NCBI RefSeq assembly: GCF_000966195.1
Contig: NZ_LAHL01000036.1
Span: 1 to 42,922 of the forward strand
Reading direction: 5' to 3'
Source of the DNA: Domibacillus robiginosus
GTDB lineage: Bacteria; Bacillota; Bacilli; Bacillales; Domibacillaceae
DNA length: 42,922 nt
Below, in pieces: positions 42,053 through 42,922 of the stretch. Below the pieces are notes generated by a model. It did not search any database. It was not told the origin of the DNA and saw only the letters and a program-made list of their open reading frames with translations. How positions within the stretch are numbered: position 1 is the first letter of the stretch; every line of letters starts with the position of its first letter. A program made the translations under genes and the position numbers.

Positions 42053-42904
42053 ATGAATGATGAAATTCGAGTTCTTGGAAACAAACTATCTCAGGTGAAA
42101 TATGACATTGCCCGGGACATCCATCAAAACCTTTCACATATGTCGAACATTCAAGAGTCAGCCGGCTGGGGGATGGAGCGGGCGATTGAATACCGAGCCC
42201 AATTTATCCAAATGTTCGCAGACATTTTAATGGAACAGCCTGACCGTGGGCTTGCTTTAAAGCGATTTAGTGAGTGGGGATCCAAAACTGGAGAGATCGC
42301 CTGCAGCCTGAACGCGCCAATGGATAAGGTTCTGCAAACGACAACAGTATATCGGACGGCCATTTGGGATGTACTGAAGCATGAAATGGGGCAGAAGCAA
42401 ATGTCCATTGAGACGGTTTTTGACAGTATCGCTATGATTGATCCGCTGCTGGATCAAGCCGTTTATGCGCTAAGTATGGCTTACGTGAAGTTTCATCAAA
42501 AAGCGCTCCAACAATCGGCTGAGGCGCTCTTGGAACTTTCTGTACCGGTTGTACCAATTACAAAAGGAGTCGCTGTACTTCCACTGATCGGCAGTATGAA
42601 CAATGAACGGGCAGCCCTTTTGATGGAGGAAGTGCTGCAAAAAGCGGATCAACTCAAGCTTTCCCATCTCCTTCTTGATCTGTCTGGTCTATTAATGGTT
42701 GATACGATGGTAGCGGATCAAATTTTCAAAGTCATTGATGCCTTGTCTCTGCTCGGGATAAAAGCGGCACTTATTGGCATTCGTCCTGAAGTAGCTCAAA
42801 CAATGGTCACAATCGGCATTGACGTAGATAAATTGGAGGTAAAAGCAAATTTAGAAGCGGCATTAAAAGATTTACAGCAATCCGCCCATTTATTTTCGTC
42901 TTAA
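42053..42904 (+). CDS. RsbR-type stressosome protein (N-terminal sensor + STAS)
   Basis: 283-residue RsbR paralog. The N-terminal part (about 1-155) is a non-haem-globin-like helical sensor domain; the C-terminal part (about 163-278) is a STAS domain with VPVVPITKGVAVLPLIG and LLLDLSGLLMVDTMVADQIF. In stressosomes RsbR paralogs with RsbS hold the kinase RsbT, and two STAS threonines are phosphorylated. By alignment with RsbRA from memory, the second (DTMVA) is present, but the first (DTER) reads NNER. No rsbS, rsbT or sigB neighbour is visible before the window ends. GGAGG 10 bases before ATG. Confidence 0.87.
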   Translation: MNDEIRVLGNKLSQVKYDIARDIHQNLSHMSNIQESAGWGMERAIEYRAQFIQMFADILMEQPDRGLALKRFSEWGSKTGEIACSLNAPMDKVLQTTTVYRTAIWDVLKHEMGQKQMSIETVFDSIAMIDPLLDQAVYALSMAYVKFHQKALQQSAEALLELSVPVVPITKGVAVLPLIGSMNNERAALLMEEVLQKADQLKLSHLLLDLSGLLMVDTMVADQIFKVIDALSLLGIKAALIGIRPEVAQTMVTIGIDVDKLEVKANLEAALKDLQQSAHLFSS

Positions 42905-42922
42905 CAAGTGATGAGCCAAAGA

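Noticed and set aside
1-42922. CRISPR array, tRNA, rRNA, prophage or insertion sequence
   Set aside because: No regularly spaced repeats, tRNA-like cloverleaf blocks, rRNA segments, transposase or phage proteins were recognised anywhere in the window.

Overview
The window is chromosomal DNA from a Firmicute of the family Bacillaceae (Bacillus sensu lato; genus not determinable by eye). Evidence: strong AGGAGG-type Shine-Dalgarno sequences, frequent TTG/GTG starts, many short intrinsic terminators, cre-, PerR- and BceR-type sites, c-di-AMP and lysine riboswitches, and proteins resembling Bacillus subtilis KatA, HxlR/HxlA/HxlB, KimA, YvsH and RsbR paralogs. I see no rRNA, tRNA, CRISPR array, phage or complete insertion sequence.

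Layout. 1-2.8 kb: potassium importer kimA (minus) behind a c-di-AMP riboswitch, and an MpsC-like gene. 2.8-7.4 kb: DUF445 membrane protein, a lysine-riboswitch-controlled amino-acid permease, chromate transporter chrA. 7.4-11.7 kb: stress/detoxification block with an MBL-fold hydrolase, two small unlisted ORFs, an SDR dehydrogenase, a glycerate-kinase remnant and PerR-boxed katA. 11.7-20.7 kb: housekeeping mix (GDPD phosphodiesterase, RlmI-like methyltransferase, NCS2 permease, divergent topoisomerase III, second MBL hydrolase, SLH-anchored amidase, mini-catalase). 20.7-26.8 kb: decayed alpha/beta hydrolase, corA, a cre-controlled amino-acid permease, DUF4385 protein, a lipoprotein/DUF2071 pair, a Gfo/Idh/MocA oxidoreductase. 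26.9-30.7 kb: formaldehyde block hxlR, hxlA-hxlB and a zinc alcohol dehydrogenase, with a DinB-like gene and a tiny membrane protein. 30.7-35.1 kb: complete BceRS-BceAB-type peptide sensing/detoxification module. 35.2-41.9 kb: tripartite tricarboxylate transporter locus, with tctB-tctA and an HPr/Crh-like gene on minus, tctC and a methyltransferase on plus, and a CitST/DcuSR-type two-component system on minus. 42.0 kb to end: an RsbR-type stressosome protein.

The most interesting unit is the Tct locus. Its minus operon ends in a small HPr-fold protein that keeps the Ser46 region but has Phe where HPr has the catalytic His15, like Crh. Both divergent promoters (tctC and tctBA) carry cre-like sites, and the intergenic region also has a 9-bp inverted repeat with arm centres 31 bp apart. 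This suggests a carboxylate uptake locus with its own catabolite-repression co-regulator plus a dedicated sensor kinase pair. Other points of interest: a BceR-type operator made of the last codons of its own sensor-kinase gene; a shared CAGTATAC motif in the hxlR and hxlA promoters; nested alternative hairpins over a perfect cre site before the permease at 22.6 kb; and two recognisable gene remnants.

Many database-style starts were moved to internal codons because the Shine-Dalgarno lies inside the longest ORF; this is stated per gene.
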